Part shown: piece by piece, positions 13,164-19,639 of the stretch | How positions within the stretch are numbered: the first letter of the stretch is position 1 | Layout of the letters: each line of letters opens with the position of its first letter | NCBI GenBank assembly: GCA_002393165.1 | Contig: DGIF01000033.1 | Span: 1-19,639, forward strand | Length of the DNA stretch: 19,639 nucleotides | Reading direction: 5' to 3' | Source of the DNA: Candidatus Saccharibacteria bacterium UBA3829 | GTDB lineage: Bacteria > Patescibacteriota > Saccharimonadia > Saccharimonadales > Saccharimonadaceae | Position numbers and translations under genes: made by a program | The notes under the pieces: generated by a model | Database searches by the model: none | What the model saw: the letters and a program-made list of their open reading frames with translations, nothing else | What the model was told of the DNA's origin: nothing

Positions 13164-14203
13164 TGGATATTGAAAAAATAAAAGCCGAACTTGTCGAAAT
13201 CGAAGGCTTTCTCGCATCACCGGACGCCTACAACAATCCAGATTTTGCAGCCAAAGCTAAGCGCGCCTCAACTTTGCGCGAGATTGTCGAGCTTGATGCT
13301 AAGATTTCCACTGAAGAGGCCAACCTGAAAGAGGTCGAATCTCTCGCGTCGGATCCCGACCTCGGCGAAATCGCCCGCGAAGACATCGAGCGCTTGAAAA
13401 CCGAAATCCCCGAGCTAAAAGCCAAGCTCGAAGAGCTCCTAATTCCGCGCGACCCCGCCGACGACAAGCCAGCCATTTTTGAAATTCGCGCTGGCGCCGG
13501 AGGTGACGAAGCCAGTCTTTTTGCCGGCGAACTCTATCGTATGTACCAAAAGTACGCCGAGTCTCATAGCCTCAAATTAGAGCTCATGAGCAGCAACGAA
13601 AACGAAGCTGGCGGCATGAAAGAAATCATTTTCAAAATCAGCGGCGACAACGCCTACGGCCAGCTTAAATTCGAAGGTGGCGTCCATCGCGTTCAAAGAG
13701 TTCCCGTCACCGAATCGCAGGGCCGCATCCACACTTCCACCGCTACTATCGCTGTCCTACCAGAAGCTGACGAACACGACCTCGAAATCAACCCGGAAGA
13801 TCTCCGCATTGACATTTATCGCTCCGGCGGCCACGGTGGTCAAGGCGTCAACACCACTGACTCGGCCGTCCGCATTACCCACCTTCCAACCGGCCTCGTC
13901 GTCGCTATGCAAGACGAACGCTCCCAGCAGCAAAACCGCATCAAGGCCATGAATATTCTCCGCAGCCGACTGCTCGAACGCAAAAAACAAGAGGACATGA
14001 AAAACGCTTCCGAAGCTCGCAAATCTCTCATCGGCACCGGCGACCGTAGCGAAAAAATTCGCACCTATAATTTTCCGCAAGACCGCATCACCGACCATCG
14101 TATCCATTACTCCAGAAGCAATATCCAAGCCGCCATGGACGGCGACATCGACGATATTATTCACGAGTTAATGAGGCATGAACGCGAACTCGGAACAGTA
14201 TGA
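13163..14203 (+). CDS. prfA: Peptide chain release factor 1
   Basis: RF1 recognises UAA and UAG in the ribosomal A site and triggers release of the finished protein. The 346-aa protein has the helical N-terminal domain (about 1-95), the PxT-type tripeptide recognition loop RVPVTESQGRIH (PVT at 181-183, where PAT is most common) and the catalytic GGQ in GGHGGQGVN (225-227), whose Gln is methylated by PrmC. The predicted mRNA is leaderless: TATAAT, six bases, ATG. Its own stop is TGA, followed by a second TGA, which RF1 does not read, so termination here depends on RF2. The next gene, prmC, overlaps its end by 26 bases. Confidence 0.96.
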   Translation: MDIEKIKAELVEIEGFLASPDAYNNPDFAAKAKRASTLREIVELDAKISTEEANLKEVESLASDPDLGEIAREDIERLKTEIPELKAKLEELLIPRDPADDKPAIFEIRAGAGGDEASLFAGELYRMYQKYAESHSLKLELMSSNENEAGGMKEIIFKISGDNAYGQLKFEGGVHRVQRVPVTESQGRIHTSTATIAVLPEADEHDLEINPEDLRIDIYRSGGHGGQGVNTTDSAVRITHLPTGLVVAMQDERSQQQNRIKAMNILRSRLLERKKQEDMKNASEARKSLIGTGDRSEKIRTYNFPQDRITDHRIHYSRSNIQAAMDGDIDDIIHELMRHERELGTV

Positions 14204-15128
14204 TGATTCTTATATGACCTGGAACGACTGGATCGCCAAGGCCGGCGCGATTATTCCTAGAGATGAGGCCATCGAAATCCTTCTTTCCAGTTGTTACTTC
14301 GATGCTGATGAGAATTGGCTAAAGGCACATGGCGAAGAAATTATTGGAGAAATAAATCTGGACGACATCATCAATAGCGCCAATAATAACGTAAAGCTTC
14401 GTAACGAAGGTATGCCACTACCTTATATTACAGGCTCATCTGATTTCTACGGTCGTGAGTTCTGGTTAGGTCATGCCGGCGAGCAGACACTCATTCCCCG
14501 CCCCGAAACTGAACAAATTATCGATGCCGTCCTTAGCCTCGCCGGAGTAGCCTATCTCCCGGGCGTAAAAGCCACCCCGAACCAACTGCCAAACCATCCA
14601 AAAATCCTCGATGTCGGCACCGGCTCCGGCTGCATCGCCATCACTCTAGCATTAGAACTTCCGCAGGCAAAAATCACCGCGTGCGATATCTCCGAAGATG
14701 CTCTCTACACCGCCCGTGAAAACGCTTGGTCTCTAGGAGTAGGAGTCAAAGACCAAAAAGATTACAACCTCGCTCGCACCGCTTCCCAAGAATCCAATGG
14801 CGGATATATTAACACTGTAGATTTCAAAAAATCCAACCTACTCGACAATATCAATGAGGTTCCAGATCTAATTGTCGCTAATCTCCCATATGTTGACAAA
14901 ACCTGGGATTGGCTCGATAAGAAAGCTTTATCCTATGAGCCAGCCATTGCTCTCTACGCCGAAGATCATGGCTTAAAACTCATCAAAGAGCTCATTGATA
15001 CCGCCAACGCCCAATACCTCATCCTCGAAGCCGACCCTAGCCAGCATGAAGCCATCATAAAGTATGCTGAGCCAAAATATAGCCTCCTCGAGACCAGAGG
15101 CTACATCCTTACGTTGGAGAAACACTAA
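14178..15128 (+). CDS. prmC: Release factor glutamine methyltransferase
   Basis: PrmC (HemK) methylates the GGQ glutamine of release factors using S-adenosylmethionine, which fits its place directly after prfA. The 316-aa protein has a helical N-terminal release-factor-binding part, LIPRPETEQII (105-115), the SAM loop ILDVGTGSGCIA (143-154) and the catalytic tetrapeptide at 235-238. That tetrapeptide reads NLPY where most PrmC proteins have NPPY. Then follow the typical L-SYEPAIALYAEDHGL segment features. I kept ATG 14178, which has a GAGG just upstream and overlaps prfA by 26 bases. An alternative ATG at 14214 (MTWNDWIAKAG) would leave an N-terminus closer to typical family members. The stop overlaps that of the convergent protease gene. 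Confidence 0.93.
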   Translation: MNANSEQYDDSYMTWNDWIAKAGAIIPRDEAIEILLSSCYFDADENWLKAHGEEIIGEINLDDIINSANNNVKLRNEGMPLPYITGSSDFYGREFWLGHAGEQTLIPRPETEQIIDAVLSLAGVAYLPGVKATPNQLPNHPKILDVGTGSGCIAITLALELPQAKITACDISEDALYTARENAWSLGVGVKDQKDYNLARTASQESNGGYINTVDFKKSNLLDNINEVPDLIVANLPYVDKTWDWLDKKALSYEPAIALYAEDHGLKLIKELIDTANAQYLILEADPSQHEAIIKYAEPKYSLLETRGYILTLEKH

Positions 15129-16309
15129 TCTTCGTAGGCGCCCAGAGCCGCGTTGACAGCGATCTCTCTCCCGTCTCGGATAATCGTCAATTGTACGGTA
15201 TCGCCAGGCTTGTACTCACCGATTAACGTCGAAAGTGAACCCTGAGATCCAACCTTAACGCCATTTACCGCCGTAATAATGTCCTTGTTCTGGATACCAG
15301 CTTTTTCAGCCGGTGAATCTTTGATTACACCAGAATACTTAGACTCGCTATACACATAGGCTCCCGCCCGAACTGGTAGGTCATACTCCTCCGCTACGTC
15401 TGGCGTGATCTCTGCCGTGTATAAGCCAAGATATGAGCGCGCCGCTTCACCGGTTTCAATTAGCTGCCTCAGCATACCTTTCACCGAAGCGATTGGAATT
15501 GCAAAGCCCATATTCTCAGCCGTTGAAGAGGTCGCAGTATTAATCCCAATCACTTCGCCGGCGGCATTGACTAGCGGCCCGCCAGAATTACCGGAATTAA
15601 TCGCGGCATCCGTCTGAATCATGTCCGTCAGCCTCTCGGCCATCCCTCCGCTCGCGTCAGTAGCCGTTAGTGATCTACCAGTTCCAGAAATAATACCGGC
15701 CGTGACCGAGTTTTGATATTCGCCTAGCGCATTTCCTATCGCAATCACCTGCTGCCCAACCGTAATCGTCTTGGAATCTCCCAGCTGTGCCGCCTTCAAA
15801 TCCGAGACACCTTCAATCTTCAAGAATGCTACGTCATTCAAAGCGTCAACGGCTGCTATTTTAACATCCTCATAGGTCGTACCATCATCCAAAATCACCG
15901 TCACTTCCTTGGCGCCATCAATGACGTGTTTATTGGTCAAGATATAACCATCACTTGTCACAATGATTCCGGTGCCGGCCGCTGCCGACGCATAACTCTG
16001 CCCAAACCAGTTCGTCGCCGTGGTCGAAGTCACAATCGACACTACACTCTCAGATACCAGTTCAGCAATATCCGCGATTGATCCTTCCACAAAATTTGCC
16101 GAATTGCCGTCCGCGCCAGAACCCAAAATCGTAATCGGAGTCGACGCTTTTTCGTAGCTACGATAAGAAAATACCGCGCTCACTCCAGAAAGTATCATCG
16201 CTGCGCTCGCAATCAAGAGCGCTGCCACACTAAGGCCTTTCGCACTAGCACCGCCGCGCTTTGGCGCAACTGGTTTTATCTTGACCGTAGTCATTTGCTT
16301 TTCTTCCAT
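15125..16309 (-). CDS. HtrA/DegP-like serine protease with PDZ domain, 394 aa
   Basis: This is a membrane-tethered quality-control protease acting outside the cytoplasm. A basic cytoplasmic N-terminus (to about 24) precedes a signal anchor (about 25-48). The trypsin-like domain has His128 in ILTNKHVIDG, Asp159 in ALNDVAFLKI and Ser242 in GNSGGPLVN, with a TGIIVTSDGYILTN strand. One PDZ domain follows at about 285-390 (YLGLYTAEITPD, AGIQNKDIITAVNG). It starts 11 nt after the upstream membrane gene, with an AGGAAGGGAG ribosome site overlapping that gene's stop, so the two are an operon. Its stop overlaps that of prmC with no terminator between the convergent genes. Confidence 0.94.
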   Translation of the reverse strand: MEEKQMTTVKIKPVAPKRGGASAKGLSVAALLIASAAMILSGVSAVFSYRSYEKASTPITILGSGADGNSANFVEGSIADIAELVSESVVSIVTSTTATNWFGQSYASAAAGTGIIVTSDGYILTNKHVIDGAKEVTVILDDGTTYEDVKIAAVDALNDVAFLKIEGVSDLKAAQLGDSKTITVGQQVIAIGNALGEYQNSVTAGIISGTGRSLTATDASGGMAERLTDMIQTDAAINSGNSGGPLVNAAGEVIGINTATSSTAENMGFAIPIASVKGMLRQLIETGEAARSYLGLYTAEITPDVAEEYDLPVRAGAYVYSESKYSGVIKDSPAEKAGIQNKDIITAVNGVKVGSQGSLSTLIGEYKPGDTVQLTIIRDGREIAVNAALGAYED

Positions 16310-16320
16310 ACTCTCCCTTC

Positions 16321-17103
16321 CTAGATATTGAATATTGGATTACTAAATAATATTACAATCACGCCAATCAGCGCCATGCCGAACAACACCGGGCCAATAA
16401 TGTCTCGAAATCGAAAATCTTCCTGATACCGCACCATTGCTTGTCGTGCATAATTATACACAAACGCAAAAATCGTCAAAATAATTGCAGCCTGTGGAAC
16501 ACGAATTCCAGTCTCGCCAAACGTATAAACAATTGCCCACAGATGGCACATCCAGGCCACTTCCGCAAACACTAAACCGCACACCAAAGTCGTCAAAGTA
16601 AAATCCTTGGTGCTCGTTTGCGCTAGCACGTGCCGGCTCGCCGCATAACCAACAATGAAAGCCAACACCGCCGCCGGCAATGCGTCCACGCTCGCCGTCG
16701 CAATCGTGCTAGCAGAGATCCCAAGAAACACTGCGATCAGTGACTGCGCTAAGTTCGCTATTTCCGTGGACATTGGCTTGATTACCAGCAACCACAACAC
16801 ATAGAGCGCAATCAATATAAAATGCACTGGCATCAAAGTGCTTCCAGCATAGTACGAAATCAATACTACCGAAATGCCAACGATTAAGTCTACCAAATTG
16901 GATTTAATATTTAGCAACAAATACCGGCTCCGCACTGCAAAAATTCGCCATTTCGACACTAGCACTAAAACGATCCCCAATACCGGACTACCGCTGAACA
17001 CCGTCACCAGCACCGCAAACATCCCAAGCAGGATGTTCAAAAATACGTGTACTGCGCTTGAGGCAATATTCCTAGATTTTCTCGCAAGTACAAAATCAGC
17101 CAT
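16321..17103 (-). CDS. Unrecognised polytopic membrane protein, 260 aa
   Basis: I do not recognise this family. Seven or eight hydrophobic segments cover nearly the whole protein, from about residue 17 to 257, linked by short basic loops (SKWRIFAVRSRY near 50-61, RQAMVRYQEDFRFRD near 222-236), so it is an integral inner-membrane protein. There are no obvious catalytic motifs. It lies 11 nt upstream of the HtrA-like protease and shares its message, which hints at a shared envelope role, perhaps as a substrate or regulator; this is inference. Its ATG lies 12 bases after the TGG TATAAT at 17116-17124, so the leader is very short and has no ribosome site. Confidence 0.85.
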   Translation of the reverse strand: MADFVLARKSRNIASSAVHVFLNILLGMFAVLVTVFSGSPVLGIVLVLVSKWRIFAVRSRYLLLNIKSNLVDLIVGISVVLISYYAGSTLMPVHFILIALYVLWLLVIKPMSTEIANLAQSLIAVFLGISASTIATASVDALPAAVLAFIVGYAASRHVLAQTSTKDFTLTTLVCGLVFAEVAWMCHLWAIVYTFGETGIRVPQAAIILTIFAFVYNYARQAMVRYQEDFRFRDIIGPVLFGMALIGVIVILFSNPIFNI

Positions 17104-17115
17104 AATACATATTAT

Positions 17116-17124
17116 ATTATACCA
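17116..17124 (-). promoter_or_regulatory. Extended -10 promoter of the membrane protein-HtrA operon
   Basis: Minus-strand TGG TATAAT (TATAAT at 17116-17121). A second overlapping TATAAT at 17111-17116 would lie seven bases before the ATG at 17103. Either gives a very short or absent leader. Confidence 0.7.
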
Positions 17125-17172
17125 AATTTATTAAATTATGCTTAAAATTTGTTTCTTAGCACTTCGAGTTTA

Positions 17173-17181
17173 TGTTATAAT
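17173..17181 (+). promoter_or_regulatory. Extended -10 promoter, leaderless lepB
   Basis: TGT TATAAT (TATAAT at 17176-17181), six bases, then the ATG at 17188. No ribosome site. Confidence 0.8.
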
Positions 17182-17187
17182 CATAAG

Positions 17188-17856
17188 ATGAAATCAAAAT
17201 TTTTCGATCGACACCCACTGCTTAAAGATTTTCTAAGCCTCGGCTGTTTTGTTGCCGCCATCATACTCGGCACCCTCTTTCTGAACACCTACATTTACCG
17301 CAGCTATAATGTCGTCGGCGTTAGCATGGAAAACACCTTGCATAACGACGATCGCGTTATCGTCAACCGGGCAGCCGTTACCTGGGCTCACTTTCTTGGA
17401 CAGCCTTACGTCCCGGAGCGCGGACAAATTATCGTTTTCATGAATGAAGACGAGGACGCCGTCGCCGAATATAAAGCCGCTGGCGTCAAAAACCCGATGA
17501 CCTGCACCGTGCCAAACAATGTTACCGACCAATATATTATCAAGCGCGTCATCGCCTTCCCCGGCGAAAGGGTTGTCGTAAAAGACGGCGTCATGACAAT
17601 CTACAACGAAGAACACCCCGATGGGTTTATCTATGACGCCGAGTGGCGCACTTCAGAAACCGAAGGGCCAAAAACATACACTTCCGGTGAAGTAGACGTA
17701 ATCGTACCAAGCGGCGAATTATTTGTCTCCGGCGACAACCGCGAAGGTAACAACTCTTGGGACTCCCGTAACGGACTCGGCACCATTCCCTACTGCCGCA
17801 TTATCGGCCCCGTCGCCGTCCGTATTTTCCCATTTGATAAAATCAAATTATTCTAG
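17188..17856 (+). CDS. lepB: Signal peptidase I
   Basis: This membrane-bound Ser/Lys peptidase removes signal peptides from secreted proteins. The 222-aa protein has one N-terminal membrane helix (about 14-35). It then has box B VVGVSMENTL with nucleophile Ser46, the general base Lys119 in YIIKRVIAFPGE and the C-terminal SGDNREGNNSWDSR box with the following LGTIP. The length and single anchor resemble Gram-positive-type enzymes. I chose 17188 because it falls six bases after TATAAT; the in-frame ATG at 17149 precedes the promoter. The 3' end is 15 bp from the convergent rmuC stop, and no strong terminator is visible between them. Confidence 0.95.
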   Translation: MKSKFFDRHPLLKDFLSLGCFVAAIILGTLFLNTYIYRSYNVVGVSMENTLHNDDRVIVNRAAVTWAHFLGQPYVPERGQIIVFMNEDEDAVAEYKAAGVKNPMTCTVPNNVTDQYIIKRVIAFPGERVVVKDGVMTIYNEEHPDGFIYDAEWRTSETEGPKTYTSGEVDVIVPSGELFVSGDNREGNNSWDSRNGLGTIPYCRIIGPVAVRIFPFDKIKLF

Positions 17857-17871
17857 CCAAATAAACTTAGT

Positions 17872-18987
17872 CTAAACTTCGCCAATCAACTTCACCGAAT
17901 CATTCTCCGGTAATTCTTCGACATCTTTCAGCTTCCGCTCAATCTGCCGAGAAGTCGTCCTCGCCGACTCAATCTTATTAGCAGATTCCTGCAATTTTTT
18001 CTGCACTCCCTCTAGCAAATCACCAAATTTGCCAAACTGAGTCTTAACGGCACCGAGCGTTTGCCACACATCCGCCGAACGTTTTTCGATCGCTAGTGTC
18101 CTGAATCCCATTACCAGGCCATTTAGCATTACCGGCAAAGTCGACGGCGACGCAATCGTGATTTTAAACTTCTTCCGCACCTCATCGGACAGCCCCGGAA
18201 TCCGAATAATCTCCGCATACAGCGATTCGGTCGGCACAAACATCACGCCAAATTCCGTCGTCATCGGCGGCTCAAGATATTTGGTGGAAATCTTCTTGGC
18301 CTGTTCCTTCACGTCATTGGCCAATGCCTTTTGATAGGTTGCAATGTCGTCCTTGCTTCCACTATCATACGCCGCAATCAGCCTGGAATAATTCTCCACC
18401 GGGAATTTCGAGTCAATCGGCAAATATACGTTATCCTCTTTGCCCGGCATCTTGATCGCAAACTCCACGCGGTCATTCGAACCCGGCTTTGTCGCGATGT
18501 TTTCCTCATACTGCGACTTGCTCAGCATATCCGCGATGATTGCGCCAAGCTGCACTTCGCCGTAAATACCCCGCGTTTTCACACCCTCCATCACTTTCTT
18601 AAGATCGCCCACGCCAGTTGCCAGATTCTTCATCTCTCCTAAACCTTGGTATACCTGCGTCAGCTGCGCCGAGATAGACTTAAAACTCTCATTAAATCTC
18701 TTTTCTACCGAAGCCTTCAACTTTTCGTCTACCGTTTCGCGCATTTCCTCCAGCTTCTTCTCGTTGCCAGTCTGTAGTCTCTCCAAATTCTCCGCTATCT
18801 CTTTCCGGTTTTCGCGAAAATTGCGATCGATCTCTGGGTTAATCTTCGCCATCTCGCCCTCCATGCGAATCAGACGTTCTTCCATTGCCTTAAAATCCGC
18901 TTTGTTCTCCAACTTCGGCTTTCTCACAATCAAGACAATCAACAAAACTACTATTATTACCCCCATAACCATTAACGCAATATCCAT
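17872..18987 (-). CDS. rmuC: RmuC-family DNA recombination protein
   Basis: RmuC proteins limit inversions at short inverted repeats and carry a nuclease-like core. The 371-aa protein has an N-terminal membrane segment (about 3-21), a long charged coiled coil (about 28-115) and the conserved core with GVKTRGIYGEVQLGAII (135-151), LPIDSKFPVENY (189-200) and the later MFVPTESLYAE segment. These are hallmark RmuC blocks. The start at 18987 is six bases from TATAAT; an in-frame ATG at 19014 overlaps the promoter region and is rejected. It is divergent from tRNA-Thr. Confidence 0.94.
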   Translation of the reverse strand: MDIALMVMGVIIVVLLIVLIVRKPKLENKADFKAMEERLIRMEGEMAKINPEIDRNFRENRKEIAENLERLQTGNEKKLEEMRETVDEKLKASVEKRFNESFKSISAQLTQVYQGLGEMKNLATGVGDLKKVMEGVKTRGIYGEVQLGAIIADMLSKSQYEENIATKPGSNDRVEFAIKMPGKEDNVYLPIDSKFPVENYSRLIAAYDSGSKDDIATYQKALANDVKEQAKKISTKYLEPPMTTEFGVMFVPTESLYAEIIRIPGLSDEVRKKFKITIASPSTLPVMLNGLVMGFRTLAIEKRSADVWQTLGAVKTQFGKFGDLLEGVQKKLQESANKIESARTTSRQIERKLKDVEELPENDSVKLIGEV

Positions 18988-18993
18988 GAAAAA

Positions 18994-19002
18994 ATTATAG
19001 CA
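18994..19002 (-). promoter_or_regulatory. Extended -10 promoter, leaderless rmuC
   Basis: Minus-strand TGC TATAAT (TATAAT at 18994-18999), six bases, then the ATG at 18987. No ribosome site. Confidence 0.8.
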
Positions 19003-19017
19003 CAGATTAGGCAAATG

Positions 19018-19026
19018 TGCTATAAT
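19018..19026 (+). promoter_or_regulatory. Extended -10 promoter of tRNA-Thr
   Basis: TGC TATAAT (TATAAT at 19021-19026). The start site near 19033 would be about three bases before the mature tRNA 5' end at 19036. Confidence 0.75.
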
Positions 19027-19035
19027 ATCAAAAGC

Positions 19036-19111
19036 GCCGACTTAGCTCAGTTGGTAGAGCAACGGTTTTGTAAACCGTAGGTCGTCGGTTCAAGCCCGAC
19101 AGTCGGCTCCA
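19036..19111 (+). tRNA. tRNA-Thr (TGT)
   Basis: Full cloverleaf: acceptor GCCGACT with AGTCGGC, D stem GCTC/GAGC, anticodon stem ACGGT/ACCGT with loop TTTGTAA (anticodon TGT, reading ACA), T arm GTCGG-TTCAAGC-CCGAC, discriminator T and encoded CCA (19109-19111). Confidence 0.96.
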
Positions 19112-19164
19112 CGAGAGAAAACAAGAGCGAGCATTTATGCTCGCATTCTGTTTTCCGAGTGGAG
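19107..19164 (+). other. Long nested hairpin directly after tRNA-Thr
   Basis: Three stacked stems: CTCCAC (19107-19112) with GTGGAG (19159-19164), GAAAACA (19117-19123) with TGTTTTC (19149-19155), and GCGAGCA (19127-19133) with TGCTCGC (19138-19144) capped by TTTA. The outer stem uses the last bases of the tRNA itself, including CCA, so folding of the precursor could compete with the acceptor stem or shape 3' processing. No T-tract follows. Confidence 0.6.
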
Positions 19165-19177
19165 CAGAGTGCGCAGC

Positions 19178-19190
19178 ACAGTCGGCTCCA
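19178..19190 (+). repeat. Duplicate of the tRNA-Thr 3' end
   Basis: ACAGTCGGCTCCA here is identical to 19099-19111, the last 13 bases of tRNA-Thr including CCA, 79 bp downstream. Such a direct repeat of a tRNA 3' end is the usual footprint of integrase attachment sites, but no integrase or cargo lies between the copies. Confidence 0.6.
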
Positions 19191-19279
19191 GATTATTCAC
19201 TGTACGCTTCCTGCTCAGCATGTTAAAATTGAATTATAAGAAAATCCCCTCTAGGAAAAGCTTTTCTAAAGTTGGTTCT

Positions 19280-19306
19280 GATTAGCCTCGGCTAGTCAAA
19301 TTTTTT
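19280..19306 (+). terminator. Candidate terminator of the tRNA-Thr transcript
   Basis: GATTAGCC (19280-19287) pairs with GGCTAGTC (19290-19297) with one G-U pair, then AAATTTTTTC. The T run (19301-19306) starts three bases after the stem. The loop would be two bases unless the top pair opens. The rest of 19191-19336 shows only a small AGGAAAAGCTTTTCT inverted repeat and no gene. Confidence 0.5.
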
Positions 19307-19336
19307 CTTCAAATTTTCAACCCCCCATCTACATAA

Positions 19337-19639
19337 TTAATAATTCTCAGGCTTAATCTCGAAATACGCTTGCGGATGCGCACACACCGGACAAACTTCC
19401 GGCGCATTCTTGCCAATCACCACATGTCCGCAATTTCGGCAAACCCAAATCATATCGCCATCCCGCGAAAACACTTTTTTGTCACGCACGTTAGAAAGCA
19501 ACTTGCGGTACCGCTCCTCGTGATGTTTCTCAATTGCCGCCACACCCTCGAACTTCGCCGCCAGCTCCGGGAAGCCTTCCTCCCGCGCCGTCTCGGCAAA
19601 CCCAGCATACATATCGGTCCATTCGTAGTTCTCGCCATC
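19337..19639 (-). CDS. Rubrerythrin (partial, C-terminal 100 aa)
   Basis: Rubrerythrin reduces hydrogen peroxide in anaerobes using a di-iron ferritin-like domain and a rubredoxin domain. The visible part begins DGENYEWTDMYAGFAETAREEGF, includes the iron-ligand region AAIEKHHEERYRKLL, and ends with the rubredoxin-like domain WVCRNCGHVV...EVCPVCAHPQAYFEI with two CxxC pairs. The 5' end lies beyond the window. An internal Met at 19612 is not the start, since conserved family sequence continues upstream of it. It fits the oxygen-sensitive NrdD at the other end of the window. Confidence 0.94.
   Translation of the reverse strand, partial: DGENYEWTDMYAGFAETAREEGFPELAAKFEGVAAIEKHHEERYRKLLSNVRDKKVFSRDGDMIWVCRNCGHVVIGKNAPEVCPVCAHPQAYFEIKPENY

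Noticed and set aside
13228..14164. Long open frames antisense to prfA.
   Set aside because: They are shadows of a GC-rich coding frame; they have no promoter, ribosome site or recognisable domain.

Overview
The window looks like a chromosome segment of an anaerobic, streamlined bacterium, most likely a Candidate Phyla Radiation member such as Saccharibacteria (TM7). This assignment is inference. It rests on the mix of class III anaerobic ribonucleotide reductase and rubrerythrin, very short intergenic gaps, leaderless housekeeping genes, and a set of envelope proteins without recognisable relatives. UGA acts as a stop here: prfA ends in tandem TGA codons, which argues against the recoded Gracilibacteria/Absconditabacteria lineages.

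Layout. (1) 1-2423: nrdD-nrdG on the minus strand, with a 5' control region carrying a promoter and two NrdR-like boxes (2557-2610). (2) 2690-6940: a GC-richer accessory block with three plus-strand transcription units coding four unrecognised membrane or membrane-anchored proteins, each unit with its own promoter and terminator, then a convergent NlpC/P60-like lipoprotein. Two of the membrane proteins look like distant paralogues. (3) 6990-10340: a histidine phosphatase, a family S51 peptidase, a DHH-family phosphoesterase and an unrecognised 317-aa protein. (4) 10456-12983: an AT-rich ABC-2 exporter (permease plus ATPase) and a decayed gene, bracketed by two direct copies of a repeat of about 155 bp that keeps a conserved RNA fold and a minus-strand terminator-like hairpin. 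(5) 13057-19639: core genes: tRNA-Val(CAC), prfA-prmC, an HtrA-like protease with an upstream membrane protein, signal peptidase I, rmuC, tRNA-Thr(TGT) and a rubrerythrin running off the window.

Gene expression logic. Almost every promoter I can place uses an extended -10 element TGNTATAAT. Five genes (S51 peptidase, DHH protein, prfA, lepB, rmuC) have exactly six bases between TATAAT and ATG, so transcription should start at the ATG and the mRNAs should be leaderless. In contrast nrdD, the accessory block and the lipoprotein have real leaders with strong GGAGG ribosome sites. The tRNA-Val and prfA promoters overlap in one near-symmetric TATAATTATA core.

The best candidates for something undescribed are the two-copy structured repeat, whose central CCCTC segment can pair with either of two partners in both copies, and the membrane-protein block. 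Everything here was read by eye, without database searches.
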